Made by a program: the position numbers and the translations under genes. DNA of 64,000 nt from an uncultured Actinomycetes bacterium (GTDB lineage: Bacteria; Actinomycetota; Thermoleophilia; Miltoncostaeales; Miltoncostaeaceae): contig CAJAPZ010000063.1 of NCBI GenBank assembly GCA_903943955.1, forward strand, positions 1 to 64,000, given 5' to 3'. The notes beneath the pieces are model-generated. The model saw nothing but the letters and a program-made list of their open reading frames with translations, had not been told where the DNA came from and searched no databases. Positions 62,553-64,000 of the stretch are shown in pieces (the first letter of the stretch is position 1; each line of letters starts with the position of its first letter).

Positions 62553-63340
62553 CGGCGGCGACTGCGCATCGTGGCGCCGGTGGTGCGCTCGTGCACGAGC
62601 CTGAGTCCCTCGATGGTGAGCATGGGCTCATGCTCCTCAATGAGCACCGAATGCGGCAGCACCAACGGCGCGAGACCTCCCGTGGCAATGACGATGGGCT
62701 GCGCGCCAAGCTCAATGGCAATCCGGCTCACCATGCCGTCCACCATCGCGGCGGCACCCAGCACCAGCCCCGACTGCATGCATTCCACCGTGTTGCGCCC
62801 GATCGTGGTCGGCGGCGCTGCGAGCTCCACGCGCATCAGACGCGCGGCACGCTGCGAGAGGGCATCGAGGCCGCTGTCCACACCGGGAGCAATCACGCCA
62901 CCGACGAACTCGCCATTTGCCGACACCACATCGAGTGTGGTGGCAGTTCCAAAGTCCACCACCACGCATGGCCCGCCAAATCGGGCGTGGGCAGCCACTG
63001 CGTTGGCGATGCGATCGGCACCGACCTCATGCGGATTGTCCACCAGAAGCGGCATGCCGGTGCGCACGCCGGGACCCACGACCACCGCGGGATGATCGAG
63101 ATACCTGTCGGCCAGCGCCTGATACGCAACGGTCAGCTCGGGCACCACCGACGCCACCACCACGTGGTCCACCTCGGTCAGGCTTCCGCCACGCAGCTCC
63201 AGAATGGTGTCGTAGCTCGCCGCCAGCTCATCAACCGTCGTGCGGCGAACCGTGGAGACACGCCAGTCGTGCAGCAACTCGTTACCCGAGAAGAGCCCTG
63301 CCACGGTCTGCGAGTTGCCGACATCGACGGCGAGCAGCAC
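62549..63340 (-). CDS. coaX: Type III pantothenate kinase
   Basis: 263 residues. CoaX-type pantothenate kinase (first step of CoA synthesis). The ASKHA motifs are D-V-G-N-S-Q-T at the N-terminus, D-F-G-T-A-T-T and G-V-I-A-P-G-V in the middle, and A-T-G-G-L-A-P. The start is GTG. The stop overlaps dus by 4 bases and the DUF2469 gene ends 2 nt upstream, so it is in the same operon. Confidence 0.95.
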   Translation of the reverse strand: MLLAVDVGNSQTVAGLFSGNELLHDWRVSTVRRTTVDELAASYDTILELRGGSLTEVDHVVVASVVPELTVAYQALADRYLDHPAVVVGPGVRTGMPLLVDNPHEVGADRIANAVAAHARFGGPCVVVDFGTATTLDVVSANGEFVGGVIAPGVDSGLDALSQRAARLMRVELAAPPTTIGRNTVECMQSGLVLGAAAMVDGMVSRIAIELGAQPIVIATGGLAPLVLPHSVLIEEHEPMLTIEGLRLVHERTTGATMRSRRR

Positions 63341-63342
63341 GT

Positions 63343-63669
63343 TCAGTCCTCCAGGACGACCGCGTCGAGGTCATCCACATCGTCCATGCGCAGCATCTCC
63401 ACCGTCACGTCCTGGGTGGTGTGCACCTCAACCCGGGGAATGATGCGTGTGGGGCGGTTCTTGTCCCACACCCACACATCCTCCATGGTGATGTGGAAGT
63501 ACGGGTAGGCCGTCTGCGGATCGAACTTGCGATCCAGGTGATTGCACAGGTACGTCGCCTCCTGTGTGAGCACGCAGTAGCGAAAGAGCGGGAACACATC
63601 TGAGTACTCGCGCTTGAGGCGGAGTTCCAGTTCTGCGTCGTACTCATCAAGTTCATCGGTCTGGGACAT
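63343..63669 (-). CDS. DUF2469 family protein
   Basis: 108 residues with the family pattern: D-E-Y-D-A-E-L-E-L-R-L-K-R-E-Y and D-V-W-V-W-D-K-N-R-P-T-R, then V-E-V-H-T-T-Q-D-V-T-V-E. It is a common small actinobacterial protein of unknown function, often beside rnhB; here it lies between folK and coaX. GAGGG precedes the ATG at 63669 by 4-5 nt; an upstream ATG at 63696 is less likely. Confidence 0.87.
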   Translation of the reverse strand: MSQTDELDEYDAELELRLKREYSDVFPLFRYCVLTQEATYLCNHLDRKFDPQTAYPYFHITMEDVWVWDKNRPTRIIPRVEVHTTQDVTVEMLRMDDVDDLDAVVLED

Positions 63670-63708
63670 CACGCCCTCTCTGGCGTCGAGCGGCATTCCG
63701 GGGCGGGA

Positions 63709-64000
63709 TCATAGACCCGGCGGGGCAGAGCCCGGGAGCGCCAGTGCCAGCCGGGTGCTGTCGACGGGCTGCGACGGTACATCGAGGGCATCGAGCAGTG
63801 CGCTGATCCGCGAGCCATCTGGCAGTTCCATGAAGGGCTCAATCTCCACCAGAGGTACAAGCACAAAGCGCCGATCGCGGATGCGTGGATGCGGGATCAC
63901 AAGATCGGGGTCAGTGGTATGCCACTCGCCCCCCTCCCATGCCAGCAGGTCCACGTCGAGCGGCCGCGGGCCGTAGCGGGGACCGGCGGTGCGACCCGCC
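63709..64000 (-). CDS. folK: Hydroxymethyl-dihydropteridine pyrophosphokinase (5' end outside window)
   Basis: The last 96 codons of FolK, which pyrophosphorylates 6-hydroxymethyl-dihydropterin in folate synthesis. The signature R-Y-G-P-R-P-L-D-V-D-L-L and the I-P-H-P-R-I-R-D-R-R-F-V-L-V-P-L motif are present. The start lies beyond the right edge of the window. It precedes the DUF2469 gene by 39 nt on the same strand. Confidence 0.93.
   Translation of the reverse strand, partial: AGRTAGPRYGPRPLDVDLLAWEGGEWHTTDPDLVIPHPRIRDRRFVLVPLVEIEPFMELPDGSRISALLDALDVPSQPVDSTRLALALPGSAPPGL

Overview
The window is a stretch of bacterial chromosome, GC-rich and densely packed. It holds about 70 protein genes and one tRNA gene. 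I see no insertion sequence, CRISPR array or rRNA. The gene content points to a high-GC actinobacterial lineage: a SufD-Rieske-SufC-SufS-SufU-SufT cluster, GuaB3, a DUF2469 protein, a DnaQ/GIY-YIG fusion and many apparently leaderless genes. The right third, however, keeps a Bacillus-like order (folK, coaX, dus, lysS, clpC, radA, yacL-like, ispD, ispF, cysS, rlmB, sigH). A SigH-family sigma factor in that position suggests a deep-branching actinobacterium (Thermoleophilia- or Rubrobacter-like). That placement is inference.

Layout. 1-4744 (+): iron-sulfur assembly (suf) operon, cut at its 5' end. 4764-8178: membrane protein, then a divergent pair of secreted peptidoglycan hydrolases (M23 and NlpC/P60). 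8322-9832: small Cys protein plus lgt, and a convergent cobalamin adenosyltransferase. 9876-18411 (-): rplM-rpsI-glmM-glmS-acpS-nnr-alr-cca, joining ribosome, cell-wall and cofactor functions. 18634-23883: Zn-finger-like small protein, guaB3-guaA, sugar kinase and D,D-carboxypeptidase. 23953-30183: P-type ATPase, GST, beta-hydroxyacid dehydrogenase, an internally duplicated Cys/His protein, an unknown membrane protein, PhoU-like protein and a 59-residue acidic-tailed protein. 30198-33365 (-): oxidative-damage repair (exonuclease/GIY-YIG, MutY, MutT). 33457-37676: MarR, cell-wall amidase, beta-propeller protein, PH-like and VOC proteins. 37827-43396: APC permease fused to a UspA domain, two MFS exporters and an SRPBCC protein. 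43517-48063: two-component system, Tat-exported hydrolase, a gene-remnant mosaic, tRNA-Thr and a universal stress protein. 48196-64000 (-): sigH back to folK.

Points to look at first. (1) glmM, radA and lysS have intact family N-termini that can only begin at CTG; each reads CTG-AGC and sits on or next to the upstream stop codon. (2) 47141-47459 is a mosaic of a usp 3' end fused head-to-head to a histidine-kinase 3' end, both still in frame. It is best explained by tandem duplication plus deletion beside tRNA-Thr. (3) The sigH-containing synteny block lacks disA, ctsR and mcsB. (4) Ribosomal protein S18 has a roughly 77-residue acidic tail. (5) The response-regulator gene has no ribosome binding site of its own and overlaps a 27-codon leader. 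(6) At least seven genes have a TANNNT box 6-8 nt before the start codon, as expected of leaderless transcripts. (7) Five convergent gene pairs share their stop codons within a TTAG or CTAG tetramer. I do not claim a wholly new defence or metabolic system in this window.
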